A stretch of 64,000 nt of DNA from Candidatus Gastranaerophilales bacterium (GTDB lineage: Bacteria > Cyanobacteriota > Vampirovibrionia > Gastranaerophilales > Gastranaerophilaceae): contig CALUPO010000004.1 of the NCBI GenBank assembly GCA_944322675.1, positions 1 through 64,000 on the forward strand, read 5' to 3'. Position 1 is the stretch's first letter. Every line of letters begins with the position of its first letter. Below the pieces are notes generated by a model. The model searched no databases. It had not been told where the DNA came from and worked only from the letters and a program-made list of their open reading frames with translations. The position numbers and the translations under genes are program-made. This document shows, piece after piece, positions 1-9,484 of the stretch.

Positions 1-2451
1 ATTTAATCTGGAGTCTTCAAATCTTGGCATAAAGTCAGACGGAATATTAACAGGCTGAGCAATACGTGGGCGTGCCACTTGATTTTGAGTATTAGCCCGT
101 GAATTTAAATTGCCTTGACCATTATTTAATCTTGATATAACTTCAGGCGGAAGATTAACATTGCCAACCATATATCGTAAGGCTGCCATTTCATTTTGAA
201 ATAATATACCTTTACTAATTGCATTGGATTCTAATTGGGATTGTTGTTCTAATATCTCTTGCTTTCCACTTTGTTTAAATAATAAATTTTCTATTAAGTC
301 TTTATCATTTTGAGTTAATATACCTTTATCAATTGATTTAGATGCTAATTCACATTGTGCTCCAAGTGCAGATTGATTTTTATTTAGTTTATTTAATAAT
401 TTTATTATTAAAGATTTATCACTTTGATTTAGCATACCCTTATTAACTGCATTTGCTGCTAAAAGACACTGGTTTTTTATTGCATATAAACCTTGATTAG
501 GCTGTTTTATTAAATCTATTATAAGCTCTTTATCATTTCTATCATCCTGATTTAATATACCTTTATCAAGTAATTTAGATGCTAATTCATATTGTGTTCC
601 ACGTATATGTTGGTTTCTACTATTAGTATGTTTTATGAAATTTTTTATAAATTCTTTATCATCTTTATCATCCTGATTTAATATACCTTTATCAAGTAAT
701 TTAGATGCTAATTCATATTGCTGCTTAACTTCATTTTCATTTTGACTTGGTTCTTTTAACAAGTTTTTTATTAAATCTTTATCATCCCGATTTAATATAT
801 CTTGCTCGACTGCTTTAGTTGCTAACTTATGTTTTGCCTTTTGTACAATTGCATTATTACTTGATGTTTCTAATAAACCTTTTATAATATCCTTATCATT
901 TTTATTTTTAGTCAATATACCATCTTCAATTGCATTAATTGCTAGTTCATATCTTGGTCCATTTATGAATTTACGATCAAACATTAATACTCTAAAATTA
1001 TAAAATGTATCCTGTGAATTTTTAACCGGTTCTTTTAATAAATCTTTTATAAAATTTTTATCATCTTGATTATTTTTATCAAGTATACCATTTGTCAATG
1101 CTTCAATTGCTAAGGCATACTGTAAATCTTGTATCTTAGCATTTTCACTTGGTGCTTTTAATATATTTATAACCAAATTTCGTGCATCTTCAATATGTTG
1201 ACTTAATATCTCATAAATAAATGCATTGTTTGCTAATTCACATTGTGGTTCTAATATATCTTGACTTTGACTTGGAGTCTTTAACATATTTATAACCAAA
1301 TTTCGATCATCTTCATTATGTCGACTTAATATCTTACAAATAACTGCATTGTTTGCTAATTTACATTGTTGTTTTAATATATCTTGACTTTGACTTGGAG
1401 TCTTTAACATATTTATAACCAAATTTCGTGCATCTTTATTATCACGCTTTAATATACTGTAACTAACTACATTGTTTGCTAATTCATATTGTTGTTTTAA
1501 TATATCTTGACTTTGACCTGGAGTCTTTAACATATTTATAACCAAATTTCGCTCATTATTACTATATAGATTTAGCATATAGTGATTAACTACATTGTTT
1601 GCTAATTCATATTGTTGTTTTAATATATCTTGACTTTGACCTGGAGTTTTTAACATATTTATAATCAAATTTAGCTCATCTTTATCATCACGATTTAACA
1701 TATTGTAGCTAACTACATTGTTTGCTAATTCATATTGTTGTTTTAATATATCTTGACTTTGACCTGGAGTCTTTAACATATTTATAACCAAATTTCGCAC
1801 ATCTTCATTATCACGATTTAATATCTTGTAGCTAACTACATTGTTTGCTAATTCATATTGCTGCTTAACTTCATTTTCATTTTGACTTGGTTCTTTTAAC
1901 AAGTTTTTTATTGAATCTTTATCATCTTGAGTTAATGTTGTATTACTTGTAATTCTATTTAATAACTCATTACACATATTAATTAAATTATTATGATCGT
2001 TATTAATATGTATACGCTTCGATATATGAGACCCTGCTTCTAATTCAGATTGACCTTGAAGAGGACCGCCAAATAATTTTTTAATATTTCTAGTTTCAAT
2101 TAATAATGATTTTGTTTTTCCTTCATTTAGTGCTGATTTTGTTTTTTGTTCGTTTAATACTGATTTTATAGAATCTTTTGCTTGTTCAAAATTATTTTTT
2201 GTTTTGTTTTTTAAAATTCTATTAAATCCTATAGCAGCACCTAATACTAAGCTTCCAACCACAGGTATTGCTGTATATAAACCTGTTGGTGTATCTTTTT
2301 TAGATTTTTTCTCTTGGAATTCCAGAGAATCACTATTTTTATTGTTATTACCAAATCCTATTTTATTTTTTTCTATTGGATTATTGTTTTTTTTCTTTTT
2401 GTTTAAAGTTTTGTTAAAATCAATATTGTTAATGTCTACGGCTATTTTCAT
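1..2451 (-). CDS. Large helical-repeat protein, 3' end beyond window
   Basis: The frame is open without a stop from the ATG at 2451 to the left edge, giving at least 817 residues; the C-terminus lies outside the window. An in-frame ATG at 2460 exists, but the AAAGG ribosome-binding site directly abuts it and sits 9 nt from 2451, so 2451 is preferred. The N-terminus is Lys/Asn-rich, then comes one hydrophobic segment (about residues 58-76, LYTAIPVVGSLVLGAAIGF). The rest is a series of roughly 40-residue units with a pattern like A..A....IL..DDKD..NLI..LLK, which looks like a two-helix solenoid. At least six units at about residues 190-437 have an exact 41-codon period. No enzymatic motif is visible in the part seen. 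A surface or binding role is plausible but not shown. I do not recognise a named family. Confidence 0.85.
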   Translation of the reverse strand, partial: MKIAVDINNIDFNKTLNKKKKNNNPIEKNKIGFGNNNKNSDSLEFQEKKSKKDTPTGLYTAIPVVGSLVLGAAIGFNRILKNKTKNNFEQAKDSIKSVLNEQKTKSALNEGKTKSLLIETRNIKKLFGGPLQGQSELEAGSHISKRIHINNDHNNLINMCNELLNRITSNTTLTQDDKDSIKNLLKEPSQNENEVKQQYELANNVVSYKILNRDNEDVRNLVINMLKTPGQSQDILKQQYELANNVVSYNMLNRDDKDELNLIINMLKTPGQSQDILKQQYELANNVVNHYMLNLYSNNERNLVINMLKTPGQSQDILKQQYELANNVVSYSILKRDNKDARNLVINMLKTPSQSQDILKQQCKLANNAVICKILSRHNEDDRNLVINMLKTPSQSQDILEPQCELANNAFIYEILSQHIEDARNLVINILKAPSENAKIQDLQYALAIEALTNGILDKNNQDDKNFIKDLLKEPVKNSQDTFYNFRVLMFDRKFINGPRYELAINAIEDGILTKNKNDKDIIKGLLETSSNNAIVQKAKHKLATKAVEQDILNRDDKDLIKNLLKEPSQNENEVKQQYELASKLLDKGILNQDDKDDKEFIKNFIKHTNSRNQHIRGTQYELASKLLDKGILNQDDRNDKELIIDLIKQPNQGLYAIKNQCLLAANAVNKGMLNQSDKSLIIKLLNKLNKNQSALGAQCELASKSIDKGILTQNDKDLIENLLFKQSGKQEILEQQSQLESNAISKGILFQNEMAALRYMVGNVNLPPEVISRLNNGQGNLNSRANTQNQVARPRIAQPVNIPSDFMPRFEDSRLN
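1136..1930 (-). repeat. Tandem 123-nt (41-codon) coding repeats
   Basis: The anchor TCTTGACTTTGAC recurs at 1259, 1382, 1505, 1628 and 1751, each step being exactly 123 nt, with a variant unit at 1874. The repeats are in frame and encode 41-residue helical units of the left-edge protein. A stretch of about 75 nt near 712-785 is nearly identical to 1850-1924, which suggests unit shuffling or gene conversion within the gene. Confidence 0.85.
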
Positions 2452-2612
2452 CTTAATCATCCTTTTTTAATATTTTATATACTACACTATGGGTATAATA
2501 TCACAAAAAATTTATAAGCCAATATTATATAGAATAAATTTTACAAAACTTTATAGACAAGATATGATATAATTTTTTCAAGTTATATTTCATTAAACGC
2601 CTGGAGGAAATA

Positions 2613-4277
2613 ATGAAATTATTTAAACTTAAGCGGCTTAAAATTGTTGAGCAAATGATCTTTGTTATTCTTATATCCGTTTTGATACCGCTTATTACTG
2701 CTTTTTTTATTGTAAATAATGTAAATCAACATGCAATACGGAAAGAACTTCAATATTCTGCCGCTATGATTAATGATATTGTTGTTCAGAATATTTATAC
2801 CTATATTGAATCAGATAAAAATACCCTGCTTGATATAGCCTATGCCCTAAAATTTATACCGGAAAAACAAAAAGAAAAGTATCTAATTGATATATCAAAA
2901 TCATCTTCAGATTTTAAAAATATAAAAATAGTTTCAACAAACAAAGTTAAAAAAAATATCTATTATGACACAAAACAAAAGGAGCTTATACTAAATGAAA
3001 AACTAAATGATAATGAATATTTAAGTGCATCCATTGATATAAAAAGATTTAAAGATAAAATATTTACCACAATTAAAGATAAAATGCGACAAATATATAT
3101 TATAGATACAGCATCAAATGAGCTTATAACATCACACAATTTTTCAAATAATGAATATCAAAATGCAATAATATCACTTCCTAAACAACTTGTGAAAAAT
3201 AAAGCAGTTCTTTTTGGCAAGATAAAGAATGAGCCTATAATATATTACAAAATGAATGACACCGGTTTTTTGATTATTACAAATACAACTGAAAAAATAG
3301 CAGATAATACAATATATAAATCACGTGTCACTATAATTTTGACAATACTTTTTGCAGGGCTTTCAGTAATTGGGATTATAGGTTTATATACTTATTACCT
3401 TTATATAAATATCCGACAATTGTTTAAAGGTATTATGGCCCTATCAAAAGGAAACTATAAACGAAAAATAAGATTATTAACTAATTTTTTAACACCTTAT
3501 GAAATAGTCTTTTTGGCTTTTGAGTTTAATAAAATGGTATATGAGGTGAATATTGCATATAGGAAACTTAAACAAAATAATCGTGAACTTGAGCATTTAA
3601 ATGAATTTCGAAGTAATTTAATTGACACAGTAAGTCATGAACTTAGAACACCTTTAACATCAATTATGGGTTACACTTCACGTCTTTTAAGAAGTGATAT
3701 TGAAATTGACGAAACCACAAGAATTAAATCATTAAAAGTTATAAAACGACAATCCGAACGTTTAAGCCGGATGGTTGAAGATTTGCTTATTATTCCTGAT
3801 ATTGAACGTAAAGGCTTAAATATAGAGCTTACAAAAATAGATCTAAATCGGGCTATTGATGTTTCTTTACAGTTGATTAAGGATTTTAAAAATCACAATT
3901 TTATACTTAAAACAAAAGACAATATAAATATTATTGCAAATGAAGATAGACTTGAACAAGTTATTATTAATTTGCTTGAAAATGCTTCAAAATATGCTTA
4001 TGATGAAACTGATATTAAAATTAGAACGTATGAAGATGATAATTATGGAATAATTGAAATAACAAATAAAGCTGATTATATAGATAAAGAAAAATTAAAA
4101 CAGTTAAAGCAAAAGTTTACAAGGCTTGATGATAAAACTACAAGAACGACAAGAGGCACAGGACTTGGATTATTTATTGTTGAGGGACTTATTGACGCTA
4201 TGGGTGGAAAATTTATTTTGTCCTCTTATAAAGATAATACTTTTTGTGTTGTATGTAAACTAAAAAAAGCTCTTTAA
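2613..4277 (+). CDS. Membrane sensor histidine kinase, orphan
   Basis: A 554-residue protein. A first transmembrane segment lies at about 15-37, followed by an extracytoplasmic sensor region of about 200 residues and a second transmembrane segment at about 238-264. A HAMP-like linker, the HisKA H-box (SHELRTP, phospho-acceptor H342) and a HATPase_c domain follow, with N-box N453/N457 and a G-box GTGLGL at 515-520. It should autophosphorylate on H342 in response to an external signal. No response-regulator gene is next to it, so its partner must be encoded elsewhere. The start is supported by GGAGG 7 nt upstream of the ATG. It is divergent from the left-edge repeat protein and convergent with the porin, with only 4 bp between the two ends. 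Confidence 0.93.
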   Translation: MKLFKLKRLKIVEQMIFVILISVLIPLITAFFIVNNVNQHAIRKELQYSAAMINDIVVQNIYTYIESDKNTLLDIAYALKFIPEKQKEKYLIDISKSSSDFKNIKIVSTNKVKKNIYYDTKQKELILNEKLNDNEYLSASIDIKRFKDKIFTTIKDKMRQIYIIDTASNELITSHNFSNNEYQNAIISLPKQLVKNKAVLFGKIKNEPIIYYKMNDTGFLIITNTTEKIADNTIYKSRVTIILTILFAGLSVIGIIGLYTYYLYINIRQLFKGIMALSKGNYKRKIRLLTNFLTPYEIVFLAFEFNKMVYEVNIAYRKLKQNNRELEHLNEFRSNLIDTVSHELRTPLTSIMGYTSRLLRSDIEIDETTRIKSLKVIKRQSERLSRMVEDLLIIPDIERKGLNIELTKIDLNRAIDVSLQLIKDFKNHNFILKTKDNINIIANEDRLEQVIINLLENASKYAYDETDIKIRTYEDDNYGIIEITNKADYIDKEKLKQLKQKFTRLDDKTTRTTRGTGLGLFIVEGLIDAMGGKFILSSYKDNTFCVVCKLKKAL

Positions 4278-4281
4278 TTTG

Positions 4282-5550
4282 CTACAAAGCAAATTGAGTC
4301 AGGAATAATATTTTACTTATATCTTCTTCACTTTCATGATTTTCAAAAACATAGTTTAGACTAAATTTAAGATGTTGTTTATGAAAATAATAGTTTAAGC
4401 CTGCTGAATATTTTGTAATTGCGTCATTGCTGCCTTTTCGGTTAGGGTCAAAAAAATCATATCTTGTTACAAATTGTAATTTTGGAGTTAAATTATATCC
4501 AAGTGTTGTATACAATCCATAAGAATCCGTGTTTAAGAATGTTTCTCCATTAGATTTATTGGCTATTGCACATTCAAAATTTGCGATAAATTTTTTATAA
4601 GTGTAACCTATATATGTACCATAAGTAGCATATTGAGATTGATTTTTACCTGCATTTACACCTGTTCCTATAACAAGATTGCCAAGTTTTTCTTCTTTTC
4701 CTGCAAATGGTTTAAAACTAAGCCAGGTATTGAAATCTAAACCGGAATAACTGTGAAGGAATTGCCGATTTGAATTAAATATACCAATTTGATAATCAAA
4801 ATACTTGTAACTTCCATCATTAACCACACCAACAGAGCGAACATCACTATACCAGTCTCCTATTTGTGCTTTATCAATAAATAACTGGTTTAGCTTTGAA
4901 AGCTTACCCTCAAAACCTACTCCACTTCTTGTGCGTCCCAGAGTTATTGTTTGATTTTCGTTAAATTCGTGTCTTAAATAAAAGTTTGAAACAGCATCGG
5001 TAAAATAATTGTCTTCACTTGATTCAGGAACAGGATCCATTGAAAAGGTGAATGATGTCTTGTTATCCTGAAAATTTATAATAGTTGAAACCCAGGTATC
5101 AGGTGCATCATAAAATGAGAATTGTTTGTCAATCCTCCAGTCATAAGCAAGATTACCCTGATATCCAAAACCTAAATCGACATTTTTTACAAATCTTCCA
5201 TTTATATCAAAAGCTGGTGCTTTTAAGTGAAAAGGTTCACTTCCTATTTTTGTAACCGAACCTTCATATTGACGAAAAGATGGTTTTATTTTATCTATTG
5301 AATTTACACCTTCTTCTAAAAAAACAGGTTTCAAATCGTATTTAATTTCGTTGACAAGACTTGATTCAAGCGTTTGTTCAATCATTTCATCAATTTTGGT
5401 TTCTTTTTTATTAATTTCACCATTAAAGCTATAATCAATAATAACAGGATTTTCAAAATTATCAGTTTCTTCAATAATAACAACAGCATTTGAAGGAATG
5501 CTTGATGTTAAAAAAAGTATTAATATTAAGCTAAAAATATTTTTATTCAT
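4282..5550 (-). CDS. Outer-membrane beta-barrel porin (OprO/OprP-like)
   Basis: A 422-residue protein beginning with a signal peptide (hydrophobic residues about 5-22, cleavage likely after SNA). The mature part alternates aromatic and polar residues as in a beta-barrel. It contains the pattern ITLGRTRSGVGFEG and, near the end, FVTRYDFFDPN followed by a final SLNYVF strand, which resembles the phosphate-selective porin O/P family. About 90 residues after the signal peptide look non-barrel and Glu-rich. It implies a diderm envelope, consistent with kdsC at 61889. Substrate specificity cannot be read from the sequence; other trimeric porin families remain possible. Confidence 0.75.
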   Translation of the reverse strand: MNKNIFSLILILFLTSSIPSNAVVIIEETDNFENPVIIDYSFNGEINKKETKIDEMIEQTLESSLVNEIKYDLKPVFLEEGVNSIDKIKPSFRQYEGSVTKIGSEPFHLKAPAFDINGRFVKNVDLGFGYQGNLAYDWRIDKQFSFYDAPDTWVSTIINFQDNKTSFTFSMDPVPESSEDNYFTDAVSNFYLRHEFNENQTITLGRTRSGVGFEGKLSKLNQLFIDKAQIGDWYSDVRSVGVVNDGSYKYFDYQIGIFNSNRQFLHSYSGLDFNTWLSFKPFAGKEEKLGNLVIGTGVNAGKNQSQYATYGTYIGYTYKKFIANFECAIANKSNGETFLNTDSYGLYTTLGYNLTPKLQFVTRYDFFDPNRKGSNDAITKYSAGLNYYFHKQHLKFSLNYVFENHESEEDISKILFLTQFAL

Positions 5551-5802
5551 AATTAAGAAACAATAATCTTATACTATCATTATAATCAATATTTGCAAAA
5601 ATAAGAAGTGGATAATTAAAATTTAATATAAATAACTTAAAAAACTATAAATAAAAATTTATTATCTCGAAATAACACGCTCAATTGCTGAAAAAAAAAG
5701 CTTATCTACAAATTTTTATAGGCATGATTAAGCGTGAAAAAAGAAATACAAAAGTCGTCAATTTAATAAAACTTTTGTAAGGGGTTATAAATCTTTAATT
5801 CT

Positions 5803-6993
5803 TTATTTTTTCTCTTTAGCACCATTTTTAATTAATAATTCTTTAAGTTCATAATATGGCATAATGCCTGTATAAACTTTTGAATTTATTATAATGCTTG
5901 GAGTGCCCATAATTTTAAGATTATAAGCTTCATCTATTGATCTTTCAAGTTTTCTTGCAACTTTTTCAGATTTTGCATCCTCAATCAATTTTTTAACATC
6001 AAGCCCGGCTTGTTTAGCATATTTGATAATATCTTCTTCATTAGTTGGTTTATATTCAAATAAATAATTATTTAAATCCCAATACTTACCCTGAAATTCC
6101 GCAGCAATGGCATATTTTGCAATGAAACAGGAACTTTCATGTATTGATACACCTATTTTAGAATTACAATGAGTATCAAGTGGAAAATTATGATGAACAA
6201 CTTTTACATTGTCAAGTTCAGATACAACACGCTGAAGCATAATATTCAAGATACTACAATGCGGACATTCAAAATCTGTATATTCATGAATTACAACTTT
6301 TGCTTCAGGATCACCAAGCACACTGCCTCCCACATTATAAGGATTACCTTTTATATTTTTAAAAGATTCTATTGATTTTATTTTTTTTATATTAGGTACA
6401 AATATTAGTGTTGTTGAGGTGAATATTAAAAATCCAATGCCTATAAAAGCAACTATTAGAAATGATATTAAATATTTTTTTATTTTAATAGCATCAATAA
6501 AATCAGCAACACTTGTTTTTATATCTCCAAAAACTCCACTATTGCGTGTTCTTGCACAAAGAGCTATTATAAAGTTTATAAAATAAGTTGCAAAACATAA
6601 AACACAAACTTTTTTTATTTCATAAATTGAAATAAAAGCTAACATCATAGATATTAAAAAAGCAAGAAGTCCAAGTGAATAAACATAAGCATTTGGTGTT
6701 TTAAAAACTTCTAAAAATTTTAAATATCTATAAGTTTTAAGTTTGTCAACAAAACATAACATAATAACAAAAAGATAAAAAAACAATCCCCAACTCCACA
6801 AAGGTATTCCAAAAGCCTGAGAATGAGTTGTCTTTGCAACTCCATCACAGTCAATATAGTCATTTATTGAGCAAAAACTTGGAAGGGCATAATCATTATA
6901 ATTTACATCCCAATAAATTATTCCAAGTTTTATAGTTAATGCAATACCAATTAATGCAAATATTAAAACAGGTATTTTATGATATAATTTCAT
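5803..6993 (-). CDS. VKOR-DsbA fusion, disulfide-bond formation
   Basis: A 396-residue fusion. The N-terminal vitamin K epoxide reductase domain has four or more membrane segments, the loop cysteines C41 and C49, and the quinone-side CVLC pair C130/C133. A further membrane segment at about 175-198 leads to a DsbA/thioredoxin-like domain with the CPHC active site (C243, C246) and the cis-Pro loop GTPS (P365). In this family the thioredoxin domain oxidises exported proteins and passes electrons through VKOR to quinone. Such fusions are typical of Cyanobacteria and some other phyla that lack DsbB. It stands alone, with no co-transcribed partner. Confidence 0.92.
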   Translation of the reverse strand: MKLYHKIPVLIFALIGIALTIKLGIIYWDVNYNDYALPSFCSINDYIDCDGVAKTTHSQAFGIPLWSWGLFFYLFVIMLCFVDKLKTYRYLKFLEVFKTPNAYVYSLGLLAFLISMMLAFISIYEIKKVCVLCFATYFINFIIALCARTRNSGVFGDIKTSVADFIDAIKIKKYLISFLIVAFIGIGFLIFTSTTLIFVPNIKKIKSIESFKNIKGNPYNVGGSVLGDPEAKVVIHEYTDFECPHCSILNIMLQRVVSELDNVKVVHHNFPLDTHCNSKIGVSIHESSCFIAKYAIAAEFQGKYWDLNNYLFEYKPTNEEDIIKYAKQAGLDVKKLIEDAKSEKVARKLERSIDEAYNLKIMGTPSIIINSKVYTGIMPYYELKELLIKNGAKEKK

Positions 6994-7121
6994 AAATTTA
7001 AAACTCCATAATGATAAAATATGCTAGTTTATTTTATCATTATTTTGACACTTTAACAAGTTAATCAACTTAACTGTTTTAAAAATTTTTTATTTGTTAT
7101 GTTCTTTTAAACAAAAACTAA

Positions 7122-8156
7122 TTAAGAATTAAGATTTATGCTATTTTTAAATGGCTTTATAATTTGTCCGCTAACTTTATTTCCCACAGCAAAAGCTTCA
7201 AGTTCGTGATTATAAAATCTATAATCACATAAATTTTCATTTTGTTGTATAATTCCCATAATATTGGAAAGCAACATTATTTTGTCATTTTTTGAAAGAT
7301 TGTGAGGGTTAAAACCAGGTGTGCATCTCACGTTTTGAAGTTTTAGGCTTTTAATAAAATTTGGTGTGTTCATATATGATAAGTATGCTTTCATATTTTT
7401 AGCTTGCTTTGCATGAGTTAATTCATGCGTAATTGTATTTAATAATTCATTTCCTTTTAAATTTGCCATAGCACCAACATTTATTATAACATTGTCTTGT
7501 AAGAAATTATATGCACCTAAAATTTGACCATTGTTACTTTTATCCTGATTTTTATTTGGATTATTACAGATCTTTTCTCCAAGTCTTTTTTCTTCGTAAA
7601 TAATATCCATATGTCCCAATCCAAGGTATTGGGTGAAATTATCTGCAATATGATTAATAAATTCTTTTTTACTTTGAATGTCTTGAGGTTCATTTATTAA
7701 CAAATTTTGATATTCAAAACACACTTCATCTTTAGGTGCTTGTGATTGTATAAATTCTTTCATTTCCGGATTTAATTCACCTGAAATGCGATTTTTTACT
7801 TCTTTATTTTTAAAAAACTCAATTATTTCACTAGGATTATCATTTTTAATAACTTTTTCAAAATGATTCCACATAACATCAATAAATTGGGATGGTTTAT
7901 AGCTTAACTTTTCAAGTGAAATGTCTTGCTTTTTGTCAACTTTTAATTTATCTACATTATTCATTGAATTTTTTTGTTGCAAAATATTCAAAAAGTCTAT
8001 TGTACTAATAAAATTTTTATTAACTCTATTTTCAATTACATTTGAAACAAGTATTGTCTTAGATGAATTTAAAGTTTGTAATTTAGTAGGAAAAGCTTGT
8101 AAGTTTATATTTGAAATTCTTTTAAGAGTATTGTTTGAATAATAAGATGTGCTCAT
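7122..8156 (-). CDS. Predicted HExxH zinc metallopeptidase
   Basis: A 344-residue soluble protein without an evident signal peptide. The zinc-binding motif THELTHAKQ gives H244, E245 and H248. About 70 residues later, HELEAFAVG offers E318 or E320 as a third ligand, as in gluzincin-type enzymes. The N-terminal 90 residues are Asn/Ser/Lys-rich and probably disordered. It is flanked by unrelated genes and has its own upstream region. A peptidase role is inferred from the motif only; I cannot name the family. Like the calpain-like proteins at 44579-56015 it lacks a recognisable export signal. Confidence 0.65.
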   Translation of the reverse strand: MSTSYYSNNTLKRISNINLQAFPTKLQTLNSSKTILVSNVIENRVNKNFISTIDFLNILQQKNSMNNVDKLKVDKKQDISLEKLSYKPSQFIDVMWNHFEKVIKNDNPSEIIEFFKNKEVKNRISGELNPEMKEFIQSQAPKDEVCFEYQNLLINEPQDIQSKKEFINHIADNFTQYLGLGHMDIIYEEKRLGEKICNNPNKNQDKSNNGQILGAYNFLQDNVIINVGAMANLKGNELLNTITHELTHAKQAKNMKAYLSYMNTPNFIKSLKLQNVRCTPGFNPHNLSKNDKIMLLSNIMGIIQQNENLCDYRFYNHELEAFAVGNKVSGQIIKPFKNSINLNS

Positions 8157-8321
8157 AATTTTATCCCCTTTTTACTATAAAAGTAATATAAAGAAATAAA
8201 TTTGTCAACGAAAATATTTATGATTGTTAAGTAATATTAAGCATATAAAACTTGTTAAACTAAAGAAATTATGCTAAATTTAAGAAGTCAAAGATATTGC
8301 AACTAAAAGGAGAAAGAACAA

Positions 8322-9473
8322 ATGCAAGATAAGACTTTTTTGATGATTCCAGGACCAACACCAGTACCTGAAAGTGTGCTTTTAGATATGGCAAAACATC
8401 CTATTGGACATAGAAGTTCTGAATTTTCCAAAATTTTGGAAAAAGTCTATTCAAATTTAAAACTTATTTTTGAAACAAAAAATGATGTATTTGTTTACAC
8501 TTCAAGTGGTACAGGTGCTATGGAAGCGGCTATTTCAAATCTTGTTAACGAAGGTGATAAAGTTCTTTCGCTTGTAATTGGCAATTTTGGTGAAAGATGG
8601 GCAAAAATAGCTAAAGCTTTTGGAGCCGATGTTGAAAAAATTAGTGTGCCTTATGGTCAGGCTATAAATCCAGAAGATTTAAAAAAACGTCTTAATGAAG
8701 ACGTTAATAAAGAAATAAAGTTTGTAACACTAACACATAATGAAACTTCAACAGGTGTAACAAACGATTTAAAAACTTTATGTGAAATAATAAGAAATCA
8801 TGGTGCAATATCTATTGTGGATGGAGTCACAAGTGTTTGTGCAATGCCTTTAAAAATGGACGAATGGGGTATTGATGTACTTGTTTCAGGTTCTCAAAAA
8901 GGATTTATGATCCCGCCCGGACTAGCATTCTTATCAGCAAATGAAAGAGCCTTTGAAATACATAAAAATTGTAAAAGAAGCGGATTTTATTTTAACTGGG
9001 ATGCTTATAAAAAAAGTGTAAATGCAAATTCAACCCCTTACACCCCTGCTGTTAACCTTTTTGTGGCTCTTGACACCGCTTTAAATATGATCTTAAAAGA
9101 GGGTCTTGAAACCATACAAAACCGTCATAAAAAACATAGTCTTGCACTTCGTGCTGCAATTAGAGCAATAAATTTAAAGCTTTTTGTTGAAGATGATAGT
9201 ATTGCAAGTTGTGCAATAACTTCTATATTGCCGCCTGAGGACATAAGCGTACCTGATATTCGTTCTACTTTAAAAAATGATTTTGATATTGTTGTGGCCA
9301 ATGGTCAAAATGACTTAAAAGACAAAATATTTAGAATGGGAACTTTAGGTTTTGTTTGCGACCGTGACATTTTGGCTGCAGTTAGTGCCTTAGAAGCAAC
9401 TTTATATAAGCTAGGACACAAATTTGAACCGGGAAGTGGTGTCAAAGCGGCAATTGAAATATTAACAAAATAA
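8322..9473 (+). CDS. Class V aminotransferase, probable phosphoserine/alanine-glyoxylate type
   Basis: A 383-residue PLP-dependent aminotransferase. It opens with the MIPGPTPVPESV motif typical of the alanine-glyoxylate/serine-pyruvate aminotransferase branch. It has the SSGTGAMEAA cofactor loop, the IVDGVTS segment with the PLP-pyridine aspartate, and the Schiff-base lysine in SGSQKGFMIPPG (K193). AAAAGGAGAAAG precedes the ATG. serA begins 11 bp downstream, so the two are almost certainly co-transcribed. That context suggests it supplies the phosphoserine aminotransferase step in place of classical SerC, as proposed for cyanobacterial homologues. Glyoxylate transamination remains possible. 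Confidence 0.85.
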   Translation: MQDKTFLMIPGPTPVPESVLLDMAKHPIGHRSSEFSKILEKVYSNLKLIFETKNDVFVYTSSGTGAMEAAISNLVNEGDKVLSLVIGNFGERWAKIAKAFGADVEKISVPYGQAINPEDLKKRLNEDVNKEIKFVTLTHNETSTGVTNDLKTLCEIIRNHGAISIVDGVTSVCAMPLKMDEWGIDVLVSGSQKGFMIPPGLAFLSANERAFEIHKNCKRSGFYFNWDAYKKSVNANSTPYTPAVNLFVALDTALNMILKEGLETIQNRHKKHSLALRAAIRAINLKLFVEDDSIASCAITSILPPEDISVPDIRSTLKNDFDIVVANGQNDLKDKIFRMGTLGFVCDRDILAAVSALEATLYKLGHKFEPGSGVKAAIEILTK

Positions 9474-9484
9474 CGAAGGGAAAA

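Noticed and set aside
1136-1930. CRISPR-like regular spacing
   Set aside because: Period of 123 nt within an open reading frame; units are coding throughout and there is no repeat-spacer alternation.
2204-2470. 88-residue plus-strand frame
   Set aside because: Antisense to the left-edge repeat protein, Phe/Leu-rich from A/T-rich codons of the real gene.
4276-4295. AATTTGC-loop-GCAAATT hairpin at the convergent ends of the histidine kinase and porin genes
   Set aside because: A possible bidirectional terminator, but the stem is short and AT-rich and no T-run follows in either direction.
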